Shown here in pieces: positions 23,992 through 32,980 of a DNA stretch of 64,000 bases. Under the pieces are notes generated by a model. That model had not been told where the DNA came from. It saw only the letters and a program-made list of their open reading frames with translations, and made no database searches. The stretch is from Fimbriimonadaceae bacterium (lineage in GTDB: Bacteria > Armatimonadota > Fimbriimonadia > Fimbriimonadales > Fimbriimonadaceae), in assembly GCA_019694835.1 (NCBI GenBank), contig JAIBBE010000014.1:62001-126000 (forward strand), given 5' to 3'. Position numbers and translations under genes: made by a program. The first letter of the stretch is position 1. Each line of letters starts with the position of its first letter.

Positions 23992-24335
23992 GCCGTCTTG
24001 CGTGGCGTAAAGCTGGTGCCACAGCCGCAGCTGCGCTGAGCATTCGGATTCTCGAACGTGAATCCGCCGCCAATGAGGTTGCCGGACAAGGAGAGCGTTG
24101 CGCCGAGGAGAAACTCCGCAGACTTGGGATCGCACACCACCTTCAGTTCGTCGAGCAGCAGGACAGCATCGCCATCGATCTCGCGAGTATCGATCTTGAG
24201 TACGTACTCGAAACCCGAGCAGCCACCGCCTTTGACCCCGACGCGAACGAACGCCCCGGCTTCTCCTTTCCTGGCTATGAGCTTGCGAAGCTGGTCAGCT
24301 GCTTCAGCCGTGATGGTTATGGGAAAGTCGCTCAT
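23988..24335 (-). CDS. A-type iron-sulfur carrier protein (IscA/SufA/ErpA family)
   Basis: A 115-residue carrier that delivers Fe-S clusters to target enzymes. The three ligand cysteines are in place: VGVKGGGCSGFEY and the C-terminal RSCGCGTSF. The family motif ENPNAQRSCGCG is intact. The ATG overlaps the stop of the Rrf2 regulator gene (ATGA), and it closes the suf operon. A second A-type protein with a different tail is encoded near 40 kb. Confidence 0.92.
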   Translation of the reverse strand: MSDFPITITAEAADQLRKLIARKGEAGAFVRVGVKGGGCSGFEYVLKIDTREIDGDAVLLLDELKVVCDPKSAEFLLGATLSLSGNLIGGGFTFENPNAQRSCGCGTSFTPRKTA

Positions 24336-24811
24336 TGGCCAGCCACCGGTTCCCGTCGCGGAGCCACCTGGAATCGCGCATTCTCGCCGATATCGAGTTT
24401 GCCGTCAATCAGATCCTGGACGGTCAGCCGGTAGACGATTGCGTCGACGGCCGACTGAATCCTCGACCAGAGGGGCCGCAAGTTGCAGCCGCCCTGATGC
24501 GCGCATTCGTCCTGGCTGCCGGAATGCCGCTCGCAAAAGGCGGGTTCATAAAGCCGCCCCCCGAGGGCTTCGAGGAGGTCGCCGACGACAATCTTGGAAG
24601 GCTCGAGGGCAAGCGAATAGCCGCCCTGCTGGCCGCGTGTGCTCGTGATGAATCCGGCTTTACGCAGGATGGAGAGCATCTTCGCCACGTGTGGCTGCGT
24701 CATCCCCTCCATCTGGCTGAGTTCGGGAATCGTGATGCCGCTGCCCCCATCACTCGTGGCGATGGAGAGGATGCACCGAAGGCCGTACTCCTCTTGGGCA
24801 CTGAATTTCAT
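24332..24811 (-). CDS. Rrf2-family transcriptional regulator (IscR-like)
   Basis: A 159-residue winged-helix regulator. The N-terminal helix-turn-helix (AQEEYGLRCILSIA, TIPELSQMEGMTQPHVAKML, LRKAGFITSTRGQQGGYSLA) is typical of Rrf2. Three cysteines (FCERHSGSQDECAHQGGC) stand where IscR-type members bind a 2Fe-2S cluster, so it probably senses cluster supply. It lies inside the suf operon, start abutting the stop of the gene before it, and so likely autoregulates the operon. A perfect palindrome upstream of sufS is a candidate operator. Confidence 0.9.
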   Translation of the reverse strand: MKFSAQEEYGLRCILSIATSDGGSGITIPELSQMEGMTQPHVAKMLSILRKAGFITSTRGQQGGYSLALEPSKIVVGDLLEALGGRLYEPAFCERHSGSQDECAHQGGCNLRPLWSRIQSAVDAIVYRLTVQDLIDGKLDIGENARFQVAPRREPVAGQ

Positions 24812-25168
24812 CTAGTAAAGTCCCAGCTCCAACTTGATATGATCGGGGATACGGTCAATGGTGAACGGCGGATCCCACACGAGTTCGACCTTCGCATCGC
24901 GGACGCCGGGCGTGGTCCGAACCTTTTCTTCCACCTCGGCAGGCAGCGCTTCCGCAACTGGGCAAGCTGGCGAAGTCAGAGTCATGAGCACCCGCACATC
25001 AGCTTCGTCGGAAATCTCGATGCCGTAGATCAGCCCCAGGTCATAGACGTTGACGGGCAGCTCAGGGTCGTAAACCATCTGGATACCCTCGATAATTTCG
25101 CTCTCGAGGACGGATTTCTGGATGCTGTTGAGTGGGGTGATCGGGTTCATGGAAATCTTCGGTGGCAT
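24812..25168 (-). CDS. SUF maturation protein of the MIP18/DUF59 family (SufT-like)
   Basis: A 118-residue DUF59-domain protein. Diagnostic residues are IQMVYDPELPVNVYDLGLIY and the conserved cysteine in TLTSPACPVAEAL. In Firmicutes and other bacteria SufT helps load clusters onto apo-proteins. It starts three bases after the sufU stop and its stop abuts the ATG of the Rrf2 gene. A second in-frame ATG six codons in is an alternative start. Confidence 0.88.
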   Translation of the reverse strand: MPPKISMNPITPLNSIQKSVLESEIIEGIQMVYDPELPVNVYDLGLIYGIEISDEADVRVLMTLTSPACPVAEALPAEVEEKVRTTPGVRDAKVELVWDPPFTIDRIPDHIKLELGLY

Positions 25169-25171
25169 TGG

Positions 25172-25621
25172 CTACTTCTCGGTCGTTACGGGCTCGTTAG
25201 CGCCCTTTAGGGCCGCTTCCAGGGCGTGCCAGGCTAGGGTCGCACACTTGACCCGCATGGGGAACTCGCGGACCCCAACCAGCGCTTCGATCGCTCCAAG
25301 GTCGATCACCTCATGGGGATGACCGGCGAGGACCTTCAGAACGTGAGCGGTGAGGTTCAGCGCATCTTCCACGCTCTTCCCGACCACTGCCTCCGTCATC
25401 ATCGAAGCGGACGCCGTCGAAATCGCGCATCCGGTGCCTTGGAACGTCGCCCCCGCGACTTGGTCACGCTCGACGCGAACGAAGACAGTCACGCAGTCAC
25501 CGCACAGGGGGTTGTGGCCATCGGCACGGTGGGTGGCGCAGGGATCGGCAAGGAAGTTGCGCGGCTTGCGGTTATGGTCGAGGATGATCTCCTGATACAG
25601 TTCACGAAGTTCGCCGTTCAT
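25172..25621 (-). CDS. sufU: SufU-type Fe-S scaffold/sulfur-transfer protein
   Basis: A 149-residue zinc-bound partner of SufS that accepts persulfide sulfur. The SufU hallmarks are present: NPLCGDCVTVFV (Cys-Gly-Asp), GTGCAISTASASMMTE, the 18-20 residue insert relative to IscU, and RVKCATLAWHALE. These supply the three cysteines and one aspartate of the metal site. The ATG overlaps the sufS stop (ATGA), as expected for a SufS-SufU pair. Confidence 0.92.
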   Translation of the reverse strand: MNGELRELYQEIILDHNRKPRNFLADPCATHRADGHNPLCGDCVTVFVRVERDQVAGATFQGTGCAISTASASMMTEAVVGKSVEDALNLTAHVLKVLAGHPHEVIDLGAIEALVGVREFPMRVKCATLAWHALEAALKGANEPVTTEK

Positions 25622-26862
25622 CCGAGCACCTCCTTGACCTTGTGCAAGCCAGATGCCAATCGTGCAACATCTTCTTCGGTGTTATACAGGGCAAAGGACG
25701 CACGGACGGTGGCAGGAAGTCCGAGACGCGTCATCAGCGGCATGCAGCAGTGATGACCGGTGCGGACCGCGATGCCCTCCATGTCCAAGATCGTGCCGAT
25801 ATCGTGCGGGTGGGCTCCTTCCAGCGTGAACGAAACGACGCTGGCCTTCTGGGGAGCAGTACCAACCAGCCGAACCCCGGGGATGGCGGTCAGTGCTTCG
25901 TTGGCAAGTTCGGTAAGGCGATCCTCGTGTTCGGCAATGGCCTTCCGATCAAGCCCCATCAAGTAGTCGACAGCGGCGCCAAAACCGATGACCCCTGCGA
26001 TGTTGGGCGTTCCCGGCTCGAATTTGTTGGGCAAGTCGTTGTAGGTGGTCTTATCGAAACTGACGGTCCGGATCATGTCGCCGCCAGCTTGGTAGGGAGG
26101 CATGGCTTCGAGGAGATCCCGCTTGCCGTACAGGGCACCGACTCCCGTTGGGCCGTACATTTTGTGGCTGCTCATCGCGTAAAAGTCGGCGTCCAGCGCC
26201 TGAACATCGACGGTGAGGTGGGCAAGGGCCTGGGCACCGTCGACCAGCACCTTTGCACCGACACCGTGAGCCAACGCGATCATCTCCGCGACCGCATTGA
26301 TCGTGCCGAGGGAGTTTGAAACATGAACGACGCCAACCATCTTGACCCGCGGGCTCAACATCGCTCGATAGGCTTCGAGGTCGATCTCACCGGCATCATT
26401 GATCGGAATCGGCCGGATGTGTGCACCTTTCTCCGCCGCAACGATCTGCCACGGCACGATGTTGGCGTGGTGCTCCATCGTGGACAGCAGGATCTCGTCC
26501 CCTGCTTGAAGGTTCGCCCGACCCCACGAAGCGGCAACGAGATTGGTGGCTTCGGTGCAGCCCTTGGTGAAAATGATCTCAGCGGACTCGCCCGCATTGA
26601 CGAATCGCTGCAGTTTGACCCGTGCTTGGTCAAAATCGTCGGTCGCACGCTGACTGAGCAGGTGCACCCCACGATGGACATTGGCATTATCGTGGGTATA
26701 GAAGCGCTCCATCGCATTGAGCACTGCCTGCGGCTTCTGGGTCGTCGCAGCGTTGTCGAGGTAGACGAGAGGTTTCCCACGAACCTGCTCGCGAAGGATG
26801 GGGAAGTCGTTCCGCAGTTCTCGAACCTTTTGAGCCTCGGGTGCCAGCGATTGCATCGTCAT
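25618..26862 (-). CDS. sufS: Cysteine desulfurase SufS
   Basis: A group II cysteine desulfurase (414 residues) that takes sulfur from cysteine for Fe-S assembly. The PLP lysine lies in [14 protein letters not shown] and the PLP-binding His in [12 protein letters not shown]. The sulfur-carrying cysteine is in the [11 protein letters not shown] loop, with two adjacent cysteines where most SufS have one (HHCAQP). First gene of the suf run sufS-sufU-sufT-rrf2-iscA. sufB, sufC and sufD are not in this window. The palindrome upstream may be the Rrf2 operator. Confidence 0.95.
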   Translation of the reverse strand: MTMQSLAPEAQKVRELRNDFPILREQVRGKPLVYLDNAATTQKPQAVLNAMERFYTHDNANVHRGVHLLSQRATDDFDQARVKLQRFVNAGESAEIIFTKGCTEATNLVAASWGRANLQAGDEILLSTMEHHANIVPWQIVAAEKGAHIRPIPINDAGEIDLEAYRAMLSPRVKMVGVVHVSNSLGTINAVAEMIALAHGVGAKVLVDGAQALAHLTVDVQALDADFYAMSSHKMYGPTGVGALYGKRDLLEAMPPYQAGGDMIRTVSFDKTTYNDLPNKFEPGTPNIAGVIGFGAAVDYLMGLDRKAIAEHEDRLTELANEALTAIPGVRLVGTAPQKASVVSFTLEGAHPHDIGTILDMEGIAVRTGHHCCMPLMTRLGLPATVRASFALYNTEEDVARLASGLHKVKEVLG

Positions 26863-26889
26863 TGAGTTCTACGTAAGATGCTGGCTGAA

Positions 26890-26909
26890 ACTTGACAGAT
26901 TTGTCAAGT
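26890..26909. promoter_or_regulatory. Perfect palindrome between sufS and acpP, candidate Rrf2 operator
   Basis: ACTTGACA-GATT-TGTCAAGT is an 8-bp perfect inverted repeat in the only divergent gap of the suf operon. Each half contains TTGACA, so it can also overlap a -35 box on either strand. Given the Rrf2 regulator in the operon, it is a natural candidate operator; not proven. Confidence 0.5.
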
Positions 26910-26928
26910 ATCTTGGATCCCGGACCGG

Positions 26929-26958
26929 TTGCACGAGGGTCGCGATGGCTGGTATGTT
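26929..26958 (+). promoter_or_regulatory. acpP promoter: TTGCAC, 18 bases, TATGTT
   Basis: TTGCAC and TATGTT are 18 bases apart, and seven bases separate TATGTT from the acpP ATG. This is the clearest case in the window with both promoter boxes and a leaderless-type start. Confidence 0.55.
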
Positions 26959-26965
26959 GCACAGC

Positions 26966-27205
26966 ATGTCGGCAGAGATTTATGATCGCGTCAAGAAGGT
27001 CACCGTTGAGCAGCTCGGCGTGAAGGATGAAGAAGTTGTGGCGACTGCCTCGTTCCAGGAAGACCTCGGCGCAGACTCGCTGGACGTCGTTGAGTTGGTC
27101 ATGGCTTTCGAGGAAGAGTTCGCGATTGACATTCCCGACGACGACGTCACCAACCTCAAGACGGTGCAGGATGCCGTCGACTACATTTCCGCCAAGAAAG
27201 GCTAA
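26966..27205 (+). CDS. acpP: Acyl carrier protein
   Basis: The 79-residue acidic carrier of fatty-acid intermediates. The phosphopantetheine serine is in [19 protein letters not shown] chose the ATG giving [19 protein letters not shown], which matches normal ACP length; an ATG seven codons earlier is in frame but lies between the -10 box and -35 box. The stop overlaps the fabF ATG (TAATG), an arrangement common for acpP-fabF. Confidence 0.95.
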   Translation: MSAEIYDRVKKVTVEQLGVKDEEVVATASFQEDLGADSLDVVELVMAFEEEFAIDIPDDDVTNLKTVQDAVDYISAKKG

Positions 27206-28458
27206 TGGCTGACCTGCCCCGGCCAAGCGGCCGGGTTGTCGTAACCGGCCTCGGCGGCGTTACACCACTCGGCACCGGAGTCGCTCAGTTCTGGCCACGC
27301 ATGTTGCGCGGCGAGAACGCGGTTGGCCGCATCACACATCTCGATCCCTCCGAGTTTTCGACCCAGATTGCAGCTGAGGTCAAGGATTTCAATCCTGAGG
27401 ACTGGCTGGATAAGAAGGAAGCGCGCCGAATCGACCGCTTTATCGCCTTTTCAGTAGCAGCGGCGACCATGGCGCTCGAAGATTCCGGCCTCAGGGCGGA
27501 AGGTGACCTCGCCGAGCAAGTCGGCGTCCTGATCGGCTCAGGCATTGGTGGTCTGACCTTCCTCGGAGAGCAATTCCGACGCCAGATCGAGCACGGCCCC
27601 TCCAAAGTGTCCCCGTTCCTGGTGCCGTACATGATCCCGGACATGGCTTCGGGATACACCTCGATCGTCCACAAGCTCAAAGGGCCGAACACTTGTGTCG
27701 TAACAGCTTGTGCGACGGGCTCCAATGCGATTGGCGACGCCTATCACATCATCAAACGCGGTGACGCCATCGCCATGCTCGCGGGCGGCACCGAAGCTCC
27801 GATCAACGAAATCGGCATGTCGGGCTTCTGCGCGGCACGGGCCATGACAGGCCGAAACGACGACCCCGAACACGCTTCCCGCCCATTTGACTTGAACCGA
27901 GACGGGTTCATCATTGCCGAGGGGGCCGGAGTGCTTGTGCTGGAGGACTACGAATTCGCCAAGTCACGCGGCGCCCACATGCTCGCCGAGATCGTCGGTT
28001 ACGGTCAGAGCGGTGACGCCTTCCACATCACCCAGCCCGACCCTGATGCGGATGGCGCGACCAGGGCGATGAAGATGGCCCTGCGGACAGCCGGATTGAG
28101 GCCGGAAGACGTTGATTACATCAACGCCCATGGAACATCGACGCCCTACAATGACCGCCTAGAAACTCAAGCAATCAAGCAGGCTTTCGGCGAAGCTGCA
28201 CGGTCGATTCCCGTGAGCAGCACCAAGTCGATGATTGGTCACAGTTTGGGTGCCGCCGGTGCTATCGAGGCCCTGGTCTGCATTCTGGCGATGCGCGACG
28301 GTGTCCTTCCCCCGACGATCAACTATGAGACTCCTGATCCTGACTGCGACCTGGACTACATTCCGAACGAGGCGCGGAAGGTGCAAGCCAACGTGTGCCT
28401 ATCGAACTCGTTCGGATTCGGCGGACACAACGTCAGCCTGATCATCAAGAAGATTTAA
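27205..28458 (+). CDS. fabF: 3-oxoacyl-[acyl-carrier-protein] synthase II
   Basis: The elongating beta-ketoacyl-ACP synthase (417 residues). Catalytic Cys in [19 protein letters not shown], first His in [13 protein letters not shown], Lys and second His in [17 protein letters not shown]. Coupled to acpP by a TAATG overlap. Its stop codon is the first triplet of a TAACGTACTTTCGCC repeat unit, and the palindromic repeats after it probably serve as the terminator between it and the convergent hpf gene. Confidence 0.95.
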   Translation: MADLPRPSGRVVVTGLGGVTPLGTGVAQFWPRMLRGENAVGRITHLDPSEFSTQIAAEVKDFNPEDWLDKKEARRIDRFIAFSVAAATMALEDSGLRAEGDLAEQVGVLIGSGIGGLTFLGEQFRRQIEHGPSKVSPFLVPYMIPDMASGYTSIVHKLKGPNTCVVTACATGSNAIGDAYHIIKRGDAIAMLAGGTEAPINEIGMSGFCAARAMTGRNDDPEHASRPFDLNRDGFIIAEGAGVLVLEDYEFAKSRGAHMLAEIVGYGQSGDAFHITQPDPDADGATRAMKMALRTAGLRPEDVDYINAHGTSTPYNDRLETQAIKQAFGEAARSIPVSSTKSMIGHSLGAAGAIEALVCILAMRDGVLPPTINYETPDPDCDLDYIPNEARKVQANVCLSNSFGFGGHNVSLIIKKI

Positions 28459-28556
28459 CGTACTTTCGCCGTCTCGGCGAATCCTAATGTACTTTCGCCG
28501 TCCCGGCGAATCCCTCCAGCCGTCAATTGGGGATTCGCCGGGACGGCGAAAGTACT
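28456..28556. repeat. TTCGCCG palindrome repeats between convergent fabF and hpf
   Basis: Two direct units (ACTTTCGCCGTCTCGGCGAA and ACTTTCGCCGTCCCGGCGAA) and one inverted unit (TTCGCCGGGACGGCGAAAGT). They fill the gap between two convergent genes and can form a long stem. The first unit starts on the fabF stop codon, exactly as at the diguanylate cyclase gene. A bidirectional terminator role is likely. Confidence 0.85.
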
Positions 28557-29101
28557 CAGCCTTCGGGCTGCAAGAGGCCGTACTTGCCGTCCTTACGCTT
28601 GTAAATGACCTCGAAGTTGTTCGTCCCTTCATTGCGGAAGACGAAGAACTGGTGGTCGATCATCTCCATCTGCAGCGCAGCTTCCTCGTAGGACATTGGC
28701 TTGATCAGGAAGACCTTTCTCTCCTTGAAATCGACTTCGTCGTGGTGGTCGTCGCTGTGGTTGGGCTCTTCCTCCAAGCCTCGAGGAACCGTGGCTCCAC
28801 GTCTGCGATGGCTCTTCATCAGCCTCGTCTTCAGTCGGCGCAATCGATTCTCGAGTTTCTCCGCGACCCGGTCGATGGCGGCGCGGATGTTCTCATCGGT
28901 CTCTTCGCCTCGTACGGCGAAGTGGTCGGCAAACACGGTGATTTCGACTCGATGGCGACCGAGTTTCTCCTCGCGGTGGACCATTTCCACCTTTTGCGCG
29001 CTGTTGAAAAAGCGATCCAAACGGCCAAGTTTGAGGGCGGCGTAGTCCTTGTCAGACCCGCTCAGGTTGCCTTCGGCATTGCGTACGAGAACGTCCATCA
29101 T
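28556..29101 (-). CDS. hpf: Long-form ribosome hibernation promoting factor
   Basis: A 181-residue HPF/RaiA. The N-terminal ribosome-binding domain carries LKLGRLDRFFNSAQKVEMV, HRVEITVFADHFAVRGEETD and DENIRAAIDRVAEKLENRLRR. The C-terminal dimerisation domain is typical of long HPF (VFLIKPMSYEEAALQMEM, HQFFVFRNEGTNNFEVIYKR). Two-domain HPF makes 100S ribosome dimers when growth stops. The ATG overlaps the ispDF stop by a few bases, so it is the last gene of the yacL-ispDF-hpf run. Confidence 0.93.
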   Translation of the reverse strand: MMDVLVRNAEGNLSGSDKDYAALKLGRLDRFFNSAQKVEMVHREEKLGRHRVEITVFADHFAVRGEETDENIRAAIDRVAEKLENRLRRLKTRLMKSHRRRGATVPRGLEEEPNHSDDHHDEVDFKERKVFLIKPMSYEEAALQMEMIDHQFFVFRNEGTNNFEVIYKRKDGKYGLLQPEG

Positions 29102-30231
29102 TCATCTCCTCGAAGTGGGCGACTCACGGTTGCAATGGCCATCGCGGCGATTCCTTCGCCGCGTCCAATGGAACCGAGTCGCTCGTGGGTCGTCGCCTTA
29201 ATACTAACACGGTTCTGTTCGATTCCCAAGGCGGAGGCAATCGAGCCGCAAATTTCCTCTCGCCTGCCCATGATCTTGGGGTGCTCGGCGAGAACGGTGG
29301 CGTCAACGTTTCCAATGGCCCAGCCTTGATCCTCGATCATCCGTCGGGCCTCAGACAGAAAGTGAAGCGATGAGCGATCCTTCCACTGGGGATCGCTCGG
29401 GGGAAAGTGGACTCCGATGTCTCCAAGCGACGCCGCTCCGAGCAGCGCGTCGACTACGGCGTGGAGCAAAGCGTCGGCGTCGGAATGGCCTTCAAGGCCC
29501 GGACCGGCAAACTCCACCCCGCCCAAGAAAAGCGGCCGTTTTGCGTCAGTGGAAAACGCGTGCACGTCGTAGCCCAGTCCAGTTCGGATTTCTCTTTGCT
29601 GCGGGCGTTCGACCATTGCTTGAGCCATTGTATAGTCTTCTTCGGTCGTTACCTTGAAGTTCCTTCTGTCACCGCTGACTAATTCATACCCAATTCCGAC
29701 GGCTTCGAGGAGGGCGATGTCGTCCGTTTGGTCCGGAGGTCCCGATTGGTGCGCCATGAGCAGGTCACTCAGCCGACCCGCTTGAGGCGTCTGCATCGCG
29801 AGGAGGTGGGTCCGATCGACGACCATTTGCATTTCGGCATGACGTATCGTGTCCACGACCGGGAGTGCCACGGCTGCCGCTCTTGACCGACCGCAGGCCT
29901 CGATGACCTCAGAGATGGTGGTGGCGTCAATAAAGGGGCGCGCAGCATCGTGGATGAGGACGACGGCCTCGTCCGGCACTTCCCCGCCTTGGAGCATTTT
30001 CAAACCGTTACGAACCGACTCTTGGCGAGATTCTCCTCCTCCCGTACGGCCGGCCAGGGCGCCAAGGGCGCGCTTTTCAGGACCCACCAGGTAGACAAAG
30101 TCAACCAAGGGATGCCCGAGAAAGGCATCGACGCTCCAACGCCACACGGGGCGACCACCGAGCGGGAGGTCCAGTTTGTCTCTACCAAAGCGCTCGGAAC
30201 GTCCTGCGGCCACCACGAGGGCGACAACCAA
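29098..30231 (-). CDS. ispDF: Bifunctional IspD/IspF isoprenoid enzyme
   Basis: Two steps of the MEP pathway in one polypeptide (377 residues). Residues 1-220 are IspD (LVVAAGRSERFGRDKLDLPL, VLIHDAARPFID, MQTPQAGRL), making CDP-methylerythritol. Residues 221-377 are IspF (GLGYDVHAFSTDAKRPLFLGG, EGHSDADALLHAVVDALLGA, DIGVHFPPSDPQ), forming the cyclodiphosphate; the metal Asp and His residues are present. Start is a TTG directly abutting the stop of the yacL-like gene. The fusion is known in some Proteobacteria and other groups. The order yacL-ispD-ispF matches Bacillus yacLMN. Confidence 0.93.
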   Translation of the reverse strand: MVVALVVAAGRSERFGRDKLDLPLGGRPVWRWSVDAFLGHPLVDFVYLVGPEKRALGALAGRTGGGESRQESVRNGLKMLQGGEVPDEAVVLIHDAARPFIDATTISEVIEACGRSRAAAVALPVVDTIRHAEMQMVVDRTHLLAMQTPQAGRLSDLLMAHQSGPPDQTDDIALLEAVGIGYELVSGDRRNFKVTTEEDYTMAQAMVERPQQREIRTGLGYDVHAFSTDAKRPLFLGGVEFAGPGLEGHSDADALLHAVVDALLGAASLGDIGVHFPPSDPQWKDRSSLHFLSEARRMIEDQGWAIGNVDATVLAEHPKIMGRREEICGSIASALGIEQNRVSIKATTHERLGSIGRGEGIAAMAIATVSRPLRGDE

Positions 30232-31449
30232 CTACTGTCGCGCGCGACGCCGTCGGTAGTCTTGGGGCTCGGCGTCGGCCTCCTCAGGGATTTCGGCGAA
30301 GATCATTTTGCCTCTTTCGGTCTGGATAACCTGGCTGACGATAACCTCCATGGTCTCGTTCATGTGCCGCTTGCCGTGTTCGACGACGACCATGGTGCCG
30401 TCTTCCAAATATCCGATGCCCTGGCCGGGTTGATTGCCTTCGCGAATGATCGAAATCGTGAGAGGCTCTTTGGGCAACACGTTTGGCTTGAGAGCGAGCG
30501 CGAGGTCGTTAAGGTTCAGGACCTTCACATTCTGAAGACCGGCCACTCGGTTCAAATTCCAGTCGTTGGTGACGATGTCGCCGCCGATCGCTTTTGCCAG
30601 GCGCACCAAACGTGCGTCGACTCCGTCGCCCATGTCTGGCCCAAGACGATCGTGGATACCCACTTCCATGGGGAAATCGGTCTGCATATGACGAAGCACG
30701 TCAAGGCCGCGTCGACCACGCTGTCGGCGCAAGGGGTCCGGGCTGTCGGCGATGTACTGAAGCTCATCGAGGACGAAGTTCGGCACATAGAGCTGGCCGT
30801 CGAGAAAGCCAGATCGGGCAACGTCATAAACCCGGCCATCGATGATCACGTTGGTGTCGAGGATCTTGATTCCCGAACGACGGGAACGCCCCTTGCCTCG
30901 CTGCCATGGCAGCATCTCCTCCATGGAGTGGAGCGCATACACCGCCATCGCACTGAAGCCCAGTGTCAGGCCAAAGGTAATGAGCGGCGCGATCACATTG
31001 CCGAGGCTCGTGAAGATAAACAGGAAGGGTACGGAGGCGATGATGCCGGCAAAGATTCCAAGGAAGAGCGTGACCTTGTCACCCTTCTCCATCTTGTCCC
31101 ACTTGGTCCCAGCTGCCTCGAAGAGCCGCCAAATGAGGTTCCCGATACCACCACCGATGATGAATCCCAGCAGGGCTACCGCAAAAATCGTGGCCGGGTT
31201 ACGCGCGCCGGGATAGGTGTCGGGAACCGGTTGCTGCCGAATCTCATTCATGGCATCCCGAACGGCGGGATTGTTGGCCGATTTCTCTGGCGGTTGGATC
31301 GTCTTCTGGGGAACCGAGGTTGCCTTTTGGATCGCCCCGAAGAGCTCCTGCAACAGGTTTGGCGCGGAAAAGCCCGCCAGCGCCGCTCCGGCGATGGCGA
31401 ATAAGACGATGACGATCGTCCGGCTTCTCGAAGCCCGATTTAGCGCCAC
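30232..31449 (-). CDS. PIN/TRAM-domain membrane protein (YacL family)
   Basis: A 405-residue protein. Four hydrophobic segments occupy residues 10-185 (TIVIVLFAIAGAALAGF, ATIFAVALLGFIIGGGIG, FLGIFAGIIASVPFLFIF, ITFGLTLGFSAMAVYAL). A PIN nuclease domain follows (KILDTNVIIDGRVYDVA, ELQYIADSPDPLRR, DARLVRLAKAIGGDIVTND) with the acidic metal residues. The TRAM domain is C-terminal (GNQPGQGIGYLEDGTMVVVEHG). Membrane-tethered RNase or RNA-binding function is inferred from the domains. It leads the ispDF-hpf run and shares synteny with Bacillus yacL. Confidence 0.9.
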   Translation of the reverse strand: MALNRASRSRTIVIVLFAIAGAALAGFSAPNLLQELFGAIQKATSVPQKTIQPPEKSANNPAVRDAMNEIRQQPVPDTYPGARNPATIFAVALLGFIIGGGIGNLIWRLFEAAGTKWDKMEKGDKVTLFLGIFAGIIASVPFLFIFTSLGNVIAPLITFGLTLGFSAMAVYALHSMEEMLPWQRGKGRSRRSGIKILDTNVIIDGRVYDVARSGFLDGQLYVPNFVLDELQYIADSPDPLRRQRGRRGLDVLRHMQTDFPMEVGIHDRLGPDMGDGVDARLVRLAKAIGGDIVTNDWNLNRVAGLQNVKVLNLNDLALALKPNVLPKEPLTISIIREGNQPGQGIGYLEDGTMVVVEHGKRHMNETMEVIVSQVIQTERGKMIFAEIPEEADAEPQDYRRRRARQ

Positions 31450-31471
31450 CTAGACTCCTTTCCTTTCCTCG

Positions 31472-32890
31472 TCAATACTTCGTCTCCAATACCTTGACTT
31501 TCGCTCCGTCCAGGACGAAGAACGTAAACGCTTCCTCTACGTTGCCCTGCGCCAGCTTGATGTGCGCGGCAGAAAACGCCCTTTCGGCTCGGGTGGAGTC
31601 GACACCGATCCACTCCCTGCCGGTCCAGACTTCGACCCAAGCGTGGTAGAAGAGCTGACCCTGCTCGGCTAGCAAGCCGCTGCACAGTCGCGCCGGAATT
31701 CCTGCTGCTCGCAAAAGCGTTGCGGTAAGGATAGCATAGTCCCTGCAAACCCCTTCCTTTGTTTTCAGAACTTCGGAAGCGTCACGGAGTACGCCAATTC
31801 CCGCGTTCGGCGACATGATCGAATGCACATGGTCCCGGACCTTCTGGGTCGCACCCAGCAGCGACTTGTCCGAACCGATAATGCGCTTGGCAAGCGATTT
31901 GAACTCGGCTCCCGAGCTGGGCATGTGCATGGCGGGCTTGATCCATACCTCACGGTTCTTGGCGGCAGCGGCAATAGTCGTCTTGCTGCTCACGGTGGGG
32001 GCGACGGGATGAACGTCGATGATCCACGACGAACCCGACCGCTGAACCGTCTGGTGAGGATCGCTGGGCAGCCTCTCCAGGCTCAGACCTGAGATGTCCA
32101 GTCGCAGCCGCTTGAGGCTGGAAGCCCGCTCAATCCGAGGTGTTGTATTGATGGCAGTGGCGAAGGCGAGGTCGGCCTTCGGTTTGCTCGCGTCAGCCTC
32201 GGCGAGGGCTTCGTCCTTGGTTTCGGGGAGCATGACCATGCCGAGCGGCCCCTCGATCTTGAGGAGGTCTCCTTTGGACGACATGAAGACCTTGGTCGTC
32301 GCTCGCGGATCCTGAATCTCGATCATCTCCGCGTCCGTCTGCTTTTCGCGAACCTCGGTCTGCATCTTGCCACGATAGACCGCCGTGTTCTTGATCAGGC
32401 TGACCGTGGTGGGATCGAGAACATAGAAATCCATGCTCTTCCCCACCGGCGGACGGTCGCCGACCATGAAGGCCGAGGTGGCATCGTCAACGATCTTCGC
32501 ACCGGCCGGTATCGGTAGGGTCTTTGACGACTTCGCGCCGTTATTGTCGATCTGGACCTTGATCTGGTTCACGGAGAAGTCGGCAAGCAAGGTCTGTGAC
32601 CGATCCGAACTCTCGGTCAAAAACTTCATTCGAATCGGGGCACCTTTCGGGTCGAGCCAGGTCGTGCTCGTGATCTTCATCGCCAGCGCCGCGCCGAGCA
32701 TCTTCGACGACAAGACCGTCGTCGAGTCGGTCCGCGAACCGGGCTTTCCGTCCAGTCCCTCCGGCGAAGTCCGATACGAGGCATAGCCCAGCTTATTGCC
32801 CTGGAGGTAGATGCCCATCCACGACTCTTCCGCCCGGGCCAAGGTGGCCGTGAAGACAAGGAGGAACGGAAGCAGTCGCTTTAATGCCAT
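31472..32890 (-). CDS. Exported transglutaminase-like cysteine protease-fold protein
   Basis: A 472-residue protein with signal peptide (LKRLLPFLLVFTATLARAEE) from the chosen ATG; upstream in-frame codons belong to the intergenic region. Residues 25-270 form a beta-rich domain resembling the protein encoded at 2145-2774. The C-terminal third is a transglutaminase-like core with the complete triad: Cys in KTKEGVCRDYAILTATLLRA, His in QLFYHAWVEVW, Asp in WIGVDSTRAERA. Bacterial members act as proteases or amidases in the envelope. No partner gene such as an ATPase or alpha-E domain is next to it. Confidence 0.85.
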   Translation of the reverse strand: MALKRLLPFLLVFTATLARAEESWMGIYLQGNKLGYASYRTSPEGLDGKPGSRTDSTTVLSSKMLGAALAMKITSTTWLDPKGAPIRMKFLTESSDRSQTLLADFSVNQIKVQIDNNGAKSSKTLPIPAGAKIVDDATSAFMVGDRPPVGKSMDFYVLDPTTVSLIKNTAVYRGKMQTEVREKQTDAEMIEIQDPRATTKVFMSSKGDLLKIEGPLGMVMLPETKDEALAEADASKPKADLAFATAINTTPRIERASSLKRLRLDISGLSLERLPSDPHQTVQRSGSSWIIDVHPVAPTVSSKTTIAAAAKNREVWIKPAMHMPSSGAEFKSLAKRIIGSDKSLLGATQKVRDHVHSIMSPNAGIGVLRDASEVLKTKEGVCRDYAILTATLLRAAGIPARLCSGLLAEQGQLFYHAWVEVWTGREWIGVDSTRAERAFSAAHIKLAQGNVEEAFTFFVLDGAKVKVLETKY

Positions 32891-32950
32891 GCCTATACAT
32901 ACTGAACGGGAGAGGGGCGTTGTTCGCTTCATGGATCGGTTCGAATTGGG

Positions 32951-32980
32951 GCTTCCCGGCGAGAATTCGCCGGGAAGCTT
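32951..32980 (-). terminator. Perfect 12-bp hairpin after the disrupted gene
   Basis: GCTTCCCGGCGA and TCGCCGGGAAGC pair perfectly around a four-base loop, directly after the stop codon of the minus-strand gene upstream of it. There is no long U-tract, but the position fits a transcription terminator or an mRNA-end stabiliser. Confidence 0.6.
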
